Part shown: one piece after another, positions 1 through 8,678 of the stretch | Layout of the letters: each line of letters starts with the position of its first letter | How positions within the stretch are numbered: position 1 is the first letter of the stretch | NCBI GenBank assembly: GCA_934661195.1 | Contig: CAKUJD010000003.1 | Location: 62,001-126,000 of the forward strand | DNA: 64,000 nt | Direction: 5' to 3' | Source: an uncultured Muribaculaceae bacterium | GTDB lineage: Bacteria > Bacteroidota > Bacteroidia > Bacteroidales > Muribaculaceae | Notes under the pieces: model-generated | The model's input: the letters and a program-made list of their open reading frames with translations, nothing else | Databases searched by the model: none | What the model was told of the DNA's origin: nothing | Program-made: the position numbers and the translations under genes

Positions 1-120
1 GAAACGAGCCCCGCTCGATTTAGGTCTTTGCCAAGGCGCAGCCTATTTTATGCAAAAATAGGTGCTTTTGCTCTATTTGGCAAAACTTATTGCCACATTT
101 TTGCCACACCATCAGTTGTG

Positions 121-157
121 CAAAACAAAAGCCGCCGGAGCTGTCGGCTCCAGCGGC
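121..157 (-). terminator. Rho-independent terminator of tRNA-Val
   Basis: An inverted repeat with GC-rich arms (131-141 and 147-157, one mismatch) is followed on the minus strand by a T-rich tract (TTTTGTTTTG, plus-strand A-run at 121-130). It lies 15 bases beyond the 3' end of the tRNA, so it most likely ends that transcript. Only the structure is seen; function is inferred. Confidence 0.8.
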
Positions 158-171
158 TTGCCATGATTGGG

Positions 172-246
172 TGGGTGCTGAGGGATTCGAACCCCCGACC
201 CTCTGCTTGTAAGGCAGATGCTCTGAACCAGCTGAGCTAAGCACCC
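172..246 (-). tRNA. tRNA-Val (anticodon UAC)
   Basis: The minus strand gives a 75-nt cloverleaf. The acceptor arms GGGTGCT/AGCACCC pair fully and are followed by discriminator A. The D arm contains AGCTCAG, the anticodon loop is CTTACAA (anticodon TAC, reading GUA and other GUN valine codons), and the T arm contains GGTTCGAAT. The CCA end is not encoded. It stands alone with its own promoter and terminator. Confidence 0.97.
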
Positions 247-266
247 ATTGCGTTTGAATTGCGGTG

Positions 267-298
267 CAAAGGTACGCAACATTTCCCAATTTGCCAAA
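267..298 (-). promoter_or_regulatory. Bacteroidetes-type promoter for tRNA-Val
   Basis: On the minus strand a -33 TTTG (298-295) and a -7 TACCTTTG (274-267) are separated by 20 bases, matching the Bacteroidetes consensus TTTG-N19-21-TAnnTTTG. Transcription would begin about 15 bases before the mature tRNA 5' end at 246. Confidence 0.8.
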
Positions 299-308
299 TT
301 CCAACACA

Positions 309-346
309 CGTTTTTTGCCGTTTTTTGCAAAAAACGGCAAAAAACG
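309..346. terminator. 38-bp perfect palindrome, probable bidirectional terminator
   Basis: Positions 309-346 are identical to their own reverse complement: CG, a T6 run, GCCG, a T6 run, GC, then the mirror image in A-runs. It lies 121 bases beyond the end of the minus-strand lipoprotein gene and just upstream of the tRNA promoter, so it could end read-through from that gene. The perfect symmetry and lack of a loop are unusual for an ordinary terminator. Confidence 0.55.
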
Positions 347-467
347 GCCAAAACAGCCTAAGTCGTGCCGAAGTCTATCTGCAATAAAACGGCAGCAAAT
401 GCAAAAAACAAGCACTTGCCGCCGTAACATTTCCGGTGAAAATTATTTCAGAACATCAGTTCTCGGA

Positions 468-1346
468 CTACTTATCGCCTTCTTCCCACCAATATTTAGT
501 TTTTTCACCGTCACTTTTTTTGTCCTTTTGCGGACCGCTTGTCTCCTCCTCAGGAGCTACATAACGCACATAAAAACCTCTTGGGGTAGAACCTTGCATC
601 ACATCGACACTCGTCTTGTAGCCAGGGCAACCCGCATCCACACTCTTCACCATGCTCTTGGGGTTGACATTGGCCACCTGGCTCACATAGAAATCGTTTG
701 TAACCACCTTGTCCTGCTTGTCATCGCCCACACGATAGCAAACATAGTTGGTGAAGCGGACAGGCGAGTTCGCCGCAGTAAACTCAATGCTCTGCTTATC
801 TTTTTCGGACGGCAATGACTTGAGCGAGCAATCGAGATAGCGCGAACTCATCACTGTGTACTCTCCAAAAGTTTTTGTGCTGTGAGGCGGTATGAGCACA
901 ACAGGCTTCTCGCAATAGGCCACCGACGACGATGCCGATGAAGTTGACGAACTCGTGCTCGACACAGTGACAAGGGTTGATATCCACGAGCGCCAAGCCG
1001 TTGACGTTGCAGCATCGGATGACGAAACCACGGAACCATTCGACGACGTGTACACGCGGTTTAGGTAGTAGTCGGACGCAATGCCATTTTTTATGAGGAA
1101 CGACTTTGTCAGATCCACCGTGAGGACCTTGTCGGTCAGATTGGTGACGGCAAACTCAATTCGGCCCCCGTCGCTCCAAAAGTCATAGCTAATGGCACAG
1201 TCAGGGCTTTTATGCTCATAAGCCCCATTAGAGCCCACTGGCAAATCACTGCCAACGCTGCAGCGCTGATAGTAGAAAGGTTTTGTTGATGAGCAAGATG
1301 CAAGCAAGGCCATTGCGGCCAGAGAAAATAAAAAACACTTTTTCAT
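468..1346 (-). CDS. Predicted lipoprotein of unknown function
   Basis: This is a 292-residue protein with a clear type II signal peptide: MKK start, hydrophobic core and lipobox LLASC with the lipidated Cys at about residue 18. The mature part contains a Ser-rich stretch at about 100-145 (many SST/SSS) that looks like a linker, flanked by β-rich segments, and ends in a charged Lys/Glu tail. No family was recognised. It follows a second small secreted protein on the same strand by 55 bases, so the two may be co-transcribed. It is probably anchored in the outer membrane or periplasm. Coding is supported by the lipobox and its position; the role is unknown. Confidence 0.75.
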   Translation of the reverse strand: MKKCFLFSLAAMALLASCSSTKPFYYQRCSVGSDLPVGSNGAYEHKSPDCAISYDFWSDGGRIEFAVTNLTDKVLTVDLTKSFLIKNGIASDYYLNRVYTSSNGSVVSSSDAATSTAWRSWISTLVTVSSTSSSTSSASSSVAYCEKPVVLIPPHSTKTFGEYTVMSSRYLDCSLKSLPSEKDKQSIEFTAANSPVRFTNYVCYRVGDDKQDKVVTNDFYVSQVANVNPKSMVKSVDAGCPGYKTSVDVMQGSTPRGFYVRYVAPEEETSGPQKDKKSDGEKTKYWWEEGDK

Positions 1347-1401
1347 TTTAGAAATTATAATTAAGATTAAACATTTGTGTTACAGCGGATTCACCCGGAT
1401 T

Positions 1402-1806
1402 TTAGCGGGGCTCAACATTATACACGAGGCTTGCGTCGCTATAGTCAACGTAGATTTGAACAGCGCCATCGTATTGCCTACGAATGCGAATATCACACCG
1501 CTTGCCATCCTGATCGACACAGCTGAACGTTTCCGTTTCGCCATTAGTATCACGGGCGCCGGTTGAGTCGGTGGCATACACATCGTATTCTTGAATGTTT
1601 TTGCTGTAAATAGTAACGCGGTCTATGTCATAATCCACCACCACAAGTATGTTAGTCGGAGTCCAGTCGCTCCAACCACTCCACCTGCGGGAGTTATAGT
1701 TGTATAACTTATAAGCGGCACTTGTTGCCTGAAACTTACCAACTTCAGCATAAGCGCCAGCAACGCAACCAATAGCAATCAGCACTGATAGGAAGTATTT
1801 TTTCAT
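1402..1806 (-). CDS. Small secreted protein of unknown function
   Basis: This is a 134-residue protein with a type I signal peptide (MKKYFLSVLIAIGCVAGAYA, cut about residue 20). The mature domain of about 114 residues is rich in Tyr, Asp and aromatic residues and looks all-β. Two cysteines (in SCVDQDG and RCDIR) could form a disulfide in the periplasm. No family was recognised. It is the upstream partner of the lipoprotein gene at 468-1346. An inverted repeat sits in its leader (1851-1873). No clear TAnnTTTG promoter was found upstream. Confidence 0.7.
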   Translation of the reverse strand: MKKYFLSVLIAIGCVAGAYAEVGKFQATSAAYKLYNYNSRRWSGWSDWTPTNILVVVDYDIDRVTIYSKNIQEYDVYATDSTGARDTNGETETFSCVDQDGKRCDIRIRRQYDGAVQIYVDYSDASLVYNVEPR

Positions 1807-1850
1807 AACATTTTGAATTAATGGTCAATTAAAATTCAGTTTCACTGACA

Positions 1851-1873
1851 CGCCAAGCACTTTGATCTTGGCG
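1851..1873. promoter_or_regulatory. Inverted repeat upstream of the 1402-1806 gene
   Basis: CGCCAAG (1851-1857) and CTTGGCG (1867-1873) form a perfect 7-bp inverted repeat with a 9-base loop, 45 bases before the start codon of the small secreted protein. It could be an operator or a leader hairpin. No T-tract follows on the minus strand, so it is not an obvious terminator. Confidence 0.35.
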
Positions 1874-1942
1874 ATACATCATATTAACGTAGTGCAACAT
1901 GTTTTTATTTTTTGACACACACTTTTTTTTTGCAAAAGCCGC

Positions 1943-1992
1943 ACAAAAAAAGCGGTCGAGGGGCTGCCTGACGCACGTCAGACAGCCCCTCG
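1943..1992 (-). terminator. Terminator of the FN3/T9SS protein gene
   Basis: A strong hairpin (CGAGGGGCTG..., arms 1957-1973 and 1976-1992 with one mismatch) is followed on the minus strand by a T7 run (plus-strand A-run 1944-1950). It starts 26 bases beyond the stop of the gene ending at 2018. Confidence 0.85.
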
Positions 1993-2017
1993 GCGTTATG
2001 GATGGATATGATGGATA

Positions 2018-3838
2018 TTACAGGGCGAGTTTTGCGGCTTTGGCTCCGGCCTTAACCAGCACCACGCCCTTGGCGGCGAGCTGGATTGAGGTGGTGCCTG
2101 CGGGCACTGTGCCGCTATATATCACGCGGCCTGCGAGGTCGAACACTGCCACCTGGGTGGGTTCGGCAACGGTCACCTCAACGGCTCCGGCCTTGGCCGA
2201 AACTGCGGCTGTGGCAGCCACAGCGGTCTCAACACCTGTGACAGGCGACACGGTAATCTCGTTCGACTCACTGCTGTAAATCTCAGTAATTTCGGCCGAC
2301 GAGTCAACCGTTTCGGCTATGGCCTTAACCGTGTAGGTGTATTTCACCTTGTCGCTCATGTCGAACGACGTGTACACGTCGTAGTTTGTGCCTTCGGTTT
2401 GAATCATCTTCTCTATTTCATGCAGCACGTAGCCTGCGGGCACCTGCTGCTTGATGCTGAAGTCGTCGACAAACACCTTGTGGCTGCCTGAATACACGAG
2501 TTCGAGCGCCACGGCGGCACTGCCCTTGGTGAAGCTGAGGGCATAGTCCTTGAAGCCCTCGCCAAGAATCACTTCCTGGCTCTCAAGCACCGAGTCGCTG
2601 GCGTTGACCAGATTTACGACGAGCGTGTCGCCAGAAGCCATTTGACCATAGCTGCCGCAAGCCATGTTGATATTGGCGGTGAATTTGCCTGAGTTGTTGC
2701 TCAAGTCGAGGTAGGGAGTGGTGAGCGAAGCCGATGCAGAGCCGAATGGCGAAAGGGCCAGGCGGCCTCCGGCATAGGCGTGATTCACGGCATACCAGCC
2801 GGGCACCTTGGTGTAGGCATCGAGGTATTCCTGAATTTTGCCAAACTCCACTTGTTCGAGCGAGCCGCTGGTGATACCGTTGAAGTTTTCGCTGAGCATG
2901 GTCACCTCACCGGCGCTTGCCATGGTGGTGTTGCGATACACGTTAAGCTCGTAGGCATAGGCGTCGGCCACAGGCTGCCAGTTGGCAGTGAACGAGTTGG
3001 CTGTGACATTGGTGGCAGCGATGGCCACAGGGGCGTCAAGGCTCTTGATGACTTTGACCACGCGCACCTCGTCGCTGTAGTCGCTCACGCCGGTGCCGTT
3101 GGTGGCGCGCACCGTGAAGTAGTATTGCGTGCCTGCATTGAGGTCTGTCACCTTCTTGCTGGTTGTGGTCACAGTGTCGTTGTGCAGCACATATTGCTTG
3201 CTGCCGTCAGCAGCCTTAGAATACACGTCGAGGATATATGCCTTGGCGCCGGTGACACGCTTCCAGCTGGCTGTGAACGAAGTGCCGTCGGCATTGGTGG
3301 GCTGGTAGGGCTCCGGAGCCGGGAAGAACTCGGGGCTGGTCTCAACGGCAAGGCTGTCGATGAGCGAGCCGTTGAACGTGAGGCTGGGCTCGATGGTGAT
3401 TTGGCTGAGCGATGAGCCGCCGCCCACCACAAACTGGATGGTGTGCCACTTGTCGTCGGGCACGATGAAGGTCTTGGTGGTGCTGTAGCCAAGCGAGAAC
3501 TTAACCACGGCGCCCGACTCCGAGAGGCTGCGGTAGCGGCAGGTGATGCGCACCACACCGCTGTTGGCGCTCATGTTGTAGCGGGCGGTCTTGAGATTGC
3601 CGCCATCGCCAAGCTTGAGCATGCCCCCTGCTTCATACACATATTTGCCGCTCCAGCCAGTGAGTGTTTTCGACAGTTTGCCCGACGAGTAGCTGGAAAT
3701 GTCGACATCGGCGGGGTTGCTTTCACTGCCCTCGGTGAAGGCCGAGAAGCCCTCGGCGAATATCACTGTGGGGTCGGCGGCCCACATCATCGACACCGAT
3801 GCGAGGGCCATGATTAAAGAAAGTAATGCTTTTCTCAT
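2018..3838 (-). CDS. Secreted FN3-repeat protein with T9SS-type C-terminal domain
   Basis: This is a 606-residue protein. A signal peptide ending in MMWA is followed by a β-sandwich region (about 25-170), two fibronectin type III-like domains (about 175-265 and 270-320, continuing after about 480), and a jelly-roll-like insert (about 320-470) that begins LSENFNG and resembles carbohydrate-binding or cleaved-adhesin modules. The last 75 residues have the pattern of a type A T9SS sorting domain: a short β-rich module with VFDLAGRVIYSG, ending KLAL. It is therefore probably exported across the outer membrane by the type IX system and attached to the surface or released. The ligand is unknown. 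It has its own promoter (3901-3933) and terminator. Confidence 0.8.
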   Translation of the reverse strand: MRKALLSLIMALASVSMMWAADPTVIFAEGFSAFTEGSESNPADVDISSYSSGKLSKTLTGWSGKYVYEAGGMLKLGDGGNLKTARYNMSANSGVVRITCRYRSLSESGAVVKFSLGYSTTKTFIVPDDKWHTIQFVVGGGSSLSQITIEPSLTFNGSLIDSLAVETSPEFFPAPEPYQPTNADGTSFTASWKRVTGAKAYILDVYSKAADGSKQYVLHNDTVTTTSKKVTDLNAGTQYYFTVRATNGTGVSDYSDEVRVVKVIKSLDAPVAIAATNVTANSFTANWQPVADAYAYELNVYRNTTMASAGEVTMLSENFNGITSGSLEQVEFGKIQEYLDAYTKVPGWYAVNHAYAGGRLALSPFGSASASLTTPYLDLSNNSGKFTANINMACGSYGQMASGDTLVVNLVNASDSVLESQEVILGEGFKDYALSFTKGSAAVALELVYSGSHKVFVDDFSIKQQVPAGYVLHEIEKMIQTEGTNYDVYTSFDMSDKVKYTYTVKAIAETVDSSAEITEIYSSESNEITVSPVTGVETAVAATAAVSAKAGAVEVTVAEPTQVAVFDLAGRVIYSGTVPAGTTSIQLAAKGVVLVKAGAKAAKLAL

Positions 3839-3900
3839 TTCAATGATTTTTATTGCTATTGTGATTTCGAAAAAATTTGCACTTCATAGGCATATGGGTA

Positions 3901-3933
3901 CAAAATTAGTAAATCCAACGCTAACGGCGCAAA
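3901..3933 (-). promoter_or_regulatory. Promoter of the FN3/T9SS protein gene
   Basis: On the minus strand TTTG (3933-3930) lies 21 bases before TAATTTTG (3908-3901), a good fit to the Bacteroidetes promoter. The predicted leader is about 57 nt. Confidence 0.7.
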
Positions 3934-3963
3934 TTCTATCACGTTTTTTAACTATAAAACGCG

Positions 3964-4009
3964 CATCGGGCACCAAGAGCGGCACTGATGCCTGCCTTGG
4001 TGCCCGATG
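3964..4009 (-). terminator. Terminator after the TPR protein gene
   Basis: A perfect 14-bp inverted repeat (CATCGGGCACCAAG at 3964-3977 with its complement at 3996-4009) is followed on the minus strand by CGCGTTTTATAG. It sits 28 bases beyond the end of the gene at 4037 and would end the long housekeeping unit. Confidence 0.8.
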
Positions 4010-4036
4010 ACACACGTTGCTTTTACGTTATGGCGA

Positions 4037-5647
4037 CTACTTCACTGCAAAGTTGGCGCCATACTGGCTCACGAGGGCGGCAAACTGCGGGTGGCGGCGC
4101 ACCAGCTTGAGGTTGACATAGGGATCCTCGCTGACGCTAACCTCAAATGCGCTGCCGTAGCCGTTGGCCAAGGCGGCCTCGAGATATTTATAGGCCTGGT
4201 CGTTGTCGCCCATGTCGCTCAGCAGGGCCGAGGCATAGTAGTAGGCCTGCCCGCCGGTGATGGTGTTGTCGGCAATGATTTTCTCGGCCCACTGGCGCGC
4301 CTCGTCGCTGCGGCCAAGCTCGTGCAGGGCAAAGCCGCGCAGGCTGGCCATGTCGGAGCCGCCCAGCAGCACCTTTTGGAAGTCGGCAGTGGCGGCATCG
4401 GCATTGCGCAGGCGGTATTTGTTCACCCAGCCGCGCAGCAGCAGGGCCTCGGCATTTGAAGCGTCGGTCATGATGGCCTGGTTGAGCAGCGGCAGGGCTT
4501 CCTTGTCCTTGCGCATGGCCACAAACACGCGGGCGCGGGCCATGAGTGCGGGCACATAGGTGGCATTGATGGCCGAAGCCTGGTTGGCGGCGTTGAGCGC
4601 TGCCATGAGATTGTTGGCTCCGTTGTGGGCAAGGATGCGCGACTTAAGTATGTAGTAATCAGGCTCGCCCTGGCGCTTGTCGATGGCCTTGTTCACCAAG
4701 TCGAGGGCGGCGTCCATGTCGTTGAGCTGGAACTGGCACATGGCGGCGTCGTAATACACGGCGTCGTTGTCGAGCAGATTGTTGTCGATCACCGACTGCA
4801 GGCGGCGCATGGCCTGGCCGTAGTGGTTGTGGGCCATGGCCACCGAGGCGCTGATTCGGTAGTATGTGGCCACGCGCGGAGCCTTGCTTATGGCATCGTC
4901 GAGAGCAGCCATCACATCGGCATAGTTGGTGTTGGCCATGTCGAAAATTTCACTGATGGCCAGCGAAGTGTTGTTGCCGCTTAGGGCATAGATATAGTTT
5001 TTAGCAGCGGCCTTGTTCTCGCCCATCATCTTCAGCACGTCGGCGCGGTTGACATACACCTGCGACTCGGCCGGGAACAGCTCCACGGCCTTGTCGATAT
5101 AGTTGGCGGCGCGCTCATAGTTCTGGCGCTTGGCCTCAACCTTGCCCAGCCAGTAGAGGGCATCGTAGTTGCGTGGATTGTCGCGCATGATGATTTGAAA
5201 ATTCTTTTCAGCGGCGTCGAGGTCGCCCATCTTGTAGCTGAGCTTGCCCATCATGTCGACGCATGCCAGCGACGACGGATTGATGCCGGCAGCAGCCTGC
5301 AGGTCGGCAAGTTCGCCGTCGAGGTTGTTGCGGTCGTCGTTGAGTTTGGCGCGCAGCATCAGCGCATCGAAGCGCAGTTCCTTTTCTTTCTCGGGCACGG
5401 CCTTGAGCACACCGTTCACATCGTCGAGGGCGCGCCGGTTGTCGCCGTTGAAGTAGTATTGGTTGGCACGGGCAAACAGGGTGGCGTAGTCGTCGGGGTG
5501 GTCGCGCAACTGGTCGTTATACACGCCCATCACGGCCTCGTTGATTTTACGCTTGGTCTCCTGGTCGCTGTTGGGGGCCTGGGCAACGGCCGATGACACT
5601 GCAAACACAGCCACGGCCACAGCCAGCATAAGTTTCTTGATGTTCAT
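4037..5647 (-). CDS. Secreted tetratricopeptide-repeat protein
   Basis: This is a 536-residue protein starting MNIKKLMLAV with a signal peptide ending AVAQA. The remainder is consecutive TPR-like helical hairpins (for example ALYWLGKVEAKRQNYERAANY and AESQVYVNRADVLKMMGENKAA) with the usual W/L/G/Y/A/P spacing, so it is a periplasmic or lipid-free scaffold for protein contacts. An upstream ATG at 5683 overlaps the kdsA stop (TAATG), but its 12 extra residues would spoil the signal peptide, so the internal start is preferred. The overlap could still couple translation to kdsA. The specific partner is unknown. Confidence 0.85.
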   Translation of the reverse strand: MNIKKLMLAVAVAVFAVSSAVAQAPNSDQETKRKINEAVMGVYNDQLRDHPDDYATLFARANQYYFNGDNRRALDDVNGVLKAVPEKEKELRFDALMLRAKLNDDRNNLDGELADLQAAAGINPSSLACVDMMGKLSYKMGDLDAAEKNFQIIMRDNPRNYDALYWLGKVEAKRQNYERAANYIDKAVELFPAESQVYVNRADVLKMMGENKAAAKNYIYALSGNNTSLAISEIFDMANTNYADVMAALDDAISKAPRVATYYRISASVAMAHNHYGQAMRRLQSVIDNNLLDNDAVYYDAAMCQFQLNDMDAALDLVNKAIDKRQGEPDYYILKSRILAHNGANNLMAALNAANQASAINATYVPALMARARVFVAMRKDKEALPLLNQAIMTDASNAEALLLRGWVNKYRLRNADAATADFQKVLLGGSDMASLRGFALHELGRSDEARQWAEKIIADNTITGGQAYYYASALLSDMGDNDQAYKYLEAALANGYGSAFEVSVSEDPYVNLKLVRRHPQFAALVSQYGANFAVK

Positions 5648-5682
5648 ATACCTATATATTCTGCTATTGATTTTTTCGCACA

Positions 5683-6513
5683 TTACTTGATTTCGTTGAT
5701 TTCATTCACGGCTCGGCGCAGCGCAGCGAGGCGGCGCAGCAGGCCGTCAACCAAATCGAGGCGCAGCATGTTGGCCCCGTCGCTCTTGGCCTCGGCCGGA
5801 TTGGGATGGGTCTCCATAAACAGGCCATCGGCACCGGTGGCGATCGCGGCGCGTGCCATGGTCTCGATCAGCTCGGGGCGGCCTCCGGTGACGCCAGCCG
5901 TCTGGTTGGGCTGCTGCAGCGAGTGGGTGATGTCGACAATCACCGGCGCATACTGGCGCATGACGGGCACACCGCGGAAGTCCACTATGAGGTCTTGGTA
6001 GCCAAATGTGGTGCCGCGCTCGGTGATGGCCACATCGGCGTTGCCGGCGTCGATCACCTTCTGCACGGCAAAGCGCATGGCCTCGGGCGACAGAAACTGG
6101 CCTTTTTTCACATTCACCATTCGGCCCGTCTTGGCGGCGGCCACAAGCAAATCGGTCTGGCGGCAAAGGAATGCGGGAATCTGCAGCACGTCGACGAATT
6201 GCGCAGCCATGGCAGCCTCATCGGGCGTGTGGATGTCGGTCACCACCGGCACGTGAAACGTGTCGGCCACCTTGCGGAGTATTTTCAGGGCCTTCTCATC
6301 GCCGATGCCCGTAAAGGAGTCGATGCGCGAGCGGTTGGCCTTGCGGTAGCTGCCCTTGAACACAAATGGAATGTGCAGCTCACCGGTGACGGCCACAAGG
6401 TGCTCGGCTATGTCGAGAGCCATTTTCTCGCCCTCAATCACACACGGGCCGGCAAGCAAAAAGAAGTTGCCGCTGGGCGATGACGTTAGTCGGTCGATTG
6501 TCTTCATATTCAT
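5683..6513 (-). CDS. kdsA: 3-deoxy-8-phosphooctulonate synthase (KDO-8-P synthase)
   Basis: KdsA condenses phosphoenolpyruvate with arabinose-5-phosphate to make KDO-8-phosphate, the precursor of the LPS inner-core sugar KDO, in the cytoplasm. The 276-residue product shows the family signatures LAGPCVIEG near the N-terminus, FKGSYRKANRSR (substrate loop), VTDIHTP and VKKGQFLSP, and has the normal family length. ATG codons at 6513 and 6507 are both possible; the longer open frame to 6519 starts with TTG and is less likely. It lies 29 bases after rsmE and overlaps or nearly touches the TPR gene, consistent with one transcript. Confidence 0.96.
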   Translation of the reverse strand: MNMKTIDRLTSSPSGNFFLLAGPCVIEGEKMALDIAEHLVAVTGELHIPFVFKGSYRKANRSRIDSFTGIGDEKALKILRKVADTFHVPVVTDIHTPDEAAMAAQFVDVLQIPAFLCRQTDLLVAAAKTGRMVNVKKGQFLSPEAMRFAVQKVIDAGNADVAITERGTTFGYQDLIVDFRGVPVMRQYAPVIVDITHSLQQPNQTAGVTGGRPELIETMARAAIATGADGLFMETHPNPAEAKSDGANMLRLDLVDGLLRRLAALRRAVNEINEIK

Positions 6514-6542
6514 TATCAAATATTGTAGTTGTTCTTAAATCG

Positions 6543-7262
6543 TTACTTGGCCGCCATGTCGAGGGCGTGGCACAGGGCGCAGGCGAATGTGGCAGCCGTC
6601 TCGGTGCGCAGGCGGCTCTCGCCCAGCGACACAGGCACAAATCCCGCAGCCAGCGCCGCCTGCACCTCATCGGGGTCGAAGTCGCCCTCGGGGCCTATAA
6701 GCACCATAGTGTCGCGGCCCGGGCGGTAGGCCTGAGCCAGATTGACGCGCTTTTCACGCGGCAGGCTGGGGTCGATGTAGGCAATGAAGCGGTCGCCGCT
6801 GAAAGGCTCGGCAATGAGCTGCCCAAGCGGCGTCAGCTCATCGAGCCGCGGCAATTGCGCCTTGAGGCTCTGCTTCATGGCCGCCACCAGAATTTTCTGC
6901 ACACGCTCGGTCTTGAGCACGCGGCGCTCGCTGTTGCGGCACAGCAGCGGCACTATGCGGTCCACCCCCATCTCGGTGCACTTCTCGGCCATCCACTCGA
7001 TGCGGTCCACGCTTTTGGTGGGCGATATGCCTATCACCACCTTGTGGCCCCAGTGCGGGGGCGCGCTATGGCTCGACACCACCTCCACGGCGCAGCGCTT
7101 GGCGTGGGCCAGCGCAATGCGGCACGTGTAGAGGGTGCCCGCGCCGTCGACCACCTCGATGAGGTCGCCCTCGGCCATGCGCAGCACCTTGACGCAGTGG
7201 CGCGACTCGTCCTCGGGCAGGGTGAGCGTGGAGGCTATTTGCGGAGCATAGAACCTGTGCAT
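6543..7262 (-). CDS. rsmE: 16S rRNA (uracil-1498-N3)-methyltransferase
   Basis: RsmE uses S-adenosylmethionine to methylate N3 of U1498 in 16S rRNA. The 239-residue protein has an N-terminal PUA-like β-barrel (MHRFYAP... with RHCVKVLRM) and a C-terminal SPOUT methyltransferase domain with the knot motifs LIGPEGDF and SLGESRLRTETAA. Length and motifs are typical. It lies between the nupG-like gene (61 bases away) and kdsA (29 bases). Confidence 0.95.
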   Translation of the reverse strand: MHRFYAPQIASTLTLPEDESRHCVKVLRMAEGDLIEVVDGAGTLYTCRIALAHAKRCAVEVVSSHSAPPHWGHKVVIGISPTKSVDRIEWMAEKCTEMGVDRIVPLLCRNSERRVLKTERVQKILVAAMKQSLKAQLPRLDELTPLGQLIAEPFSGDRFIAYIDPSLPREKRVNLAQAYRPGRDTMVLIGPEGDFDPDEVQAALAAGFVPVSLGESRLRTETAATFACALCHALDMAAK

Positions 7263-7323
7263 TTTTTCAACTTATCTAATCTTTATGTTGCTTTAAACTT
7301 AAATTCGCCACACAGCCACTCCA

Positions 7324-8628
7324 TCACTCGGCTGGCTTGTGCCTGTAAGGGAAAATGAGCATGAACGCCACTGCCACCACCAGGGCAAAGCCTGCGAAGA
7401 TGAACCACGCCGTGCTCCAGTCGCCCAGCAGATAACCGCTGTCGCTCCACTGGCAATAGTGGTTGATGACCTCGCCGGCGGCAAGAGTGCCAATGGTGGC
7501 GCCGAGGCCGTTGGTCATGAGCATGAACAGGCCTTGACCCGAGGCTCGCACCGAAGGCTCGCACTCGCGGTCGACAAACAGGCCGCCAGACACGTTAAAG
7601 AAGTCAAACGCCACGCCATAAACCACGCACGAGAGTATGAACAGAATCACGCCGGGGAAGGCGGGGTTGCCAAGGCCGAAGAATCCGAAGCGCAGCACCC
7701 ACGCAAACATGGCGATGAGCATAACCGTCTTGATGCCGTAGCGCTTAAGGAAGAACGGGATGAGCAATATGCACAATGCCTCGGCCACCTGCGAGAGCGA
7801 CACGAGCATTGTGGCATTGTTGGCGCCAAAGGTGTCGGCCATGGCGGGAATGCCCTTGAAGCTGGTGATGAACGGCGTGGCATAGCCGTTGGTCACCTGC
7901 AGCGACATGCCCAGCAGGGCCGAGAAGATGAAGAACAGGGCCATGCGGCGCTGCTTGAACAGCTTGAAGGCGTTGAGACCGAGCATCTCGGCCACCGACT
8001 GCGACGGCTTCTTCACCAGTTTGCACTGCGGCAGGGTGAGGCAGTAAAGGAACAGCACCACGCCCAGCACGCCCGACACCATGAACTGCATGTAGGTGTA
8101 CTGGAACTTGCTGGCGCTGTCGGCCAGCGTGAACGACAGCGAGCCGCCGTCCCACACGGCGCAGTTGACAAACCACATGGTGGCTATGAATCCCACCGTG
8201 CCAAACACGCGTATGGGCGGGAAGTCCTTCACCGTGTCGCGCCCGTGGGTCTTGAGTATGGTGAAGGCCGTGGTGTTGGCCAGGGCCAGTGTGGGCATAT
8301 AGAACGCCACGCTCACTGTGTAGAGCGTGATAAACGCAGCCTTGTCGGGCTGGTCGGCAGCCATGCCCATATAGCACAGCCCAATCATTGCCGCGCCGGC
8401 AATAAGATGGCAGATGCCCAGCAGGCGCTGCGGCTGAATGTATTTGTCGGCCACTATGCCCATGATGGTGGGCATGAATATCGACACTATGCCCTGAATG
8501 GCATAGAACCATGAGATTTCGGCTCCCATGCCGGCGCGTCCCAAGTAATTGCCCATACAGGTGAGGTAAGCGCCCCACACGGCAAACTCGAGAAAGTTCA
8601 TTACGATGAGTTTGAGTTTTAAGTTCAT
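7324..8628 (-). CDS. nupG: Nucleoside:H+ symporter, NupG-like MFS permease
   Basis: This is a 434-residue inner-membrane protein with about 12 hydrophobic segments. The N-terminus (MNLKLKLIVMNFLEF, then GNYLGRAGMG and GIVADKYIQPQ) and DFPPIRVFGTVGFI closely follow the nucleoside:H+ symporter family of E. coli NupG. It probably imports nucleosides for salvage, driven by the proton gradient. It sits in the same-strand housekeeping run between the bifunctional nuclease gene and rsmE. Exact substrate range cannot be read from the sequence. Confidence 0.85.
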   Translation of the reverse strand: MNLKLKLIVMNFLEFAVWGAYLTCMGNYLGRAGMGAEISWFYAIQGIVSIFMPTIMGIVADKYIQPQRLLGICHLIAGAAMIGLCYMGMAADQPDKAAFITLYTVSVAFYMPTLALANTTAFTILKTHGRDTVKDFPPIRVFGTVGFIATMWFVNCAVWDGGSLSFTLADSASKFQYTYMQFMVSGVLGVVLFLYCLTLPQCKLVKKPSQSVAEMLGLNAFKLFKQRRMALFFIFSALLGMSLQVTNGYATPFITSFKGIPAMADTFGANNATMLVSLSQVAEALCILLIPFFLKRYGIKTVMLIAMFAWVLRFGFFGLGNPAFPGVILFILSCVVYGVAFDFFNVSGGLFVDRECEPSVRASGQGLFMLMTNGLGATIGTLAAGEVINHYCQWSDSGYLLGDWSTAWFIFAGFALVVAVAFMLIFPYRHKPAE

Positions 8629-8678
8629 TTCCTTAATGCTGTTGATGCGAAGATTAATATGTTACTTTTCTTTCTGCG

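Noticed and set aside
366..398. A further copy of the AAACGACAATA repeat near 370
   Set aside because: The sequence there (AAAACGGCAGCAAATGCAAA) shares only scattered bases with the repeat and lacks the GACAAT units.
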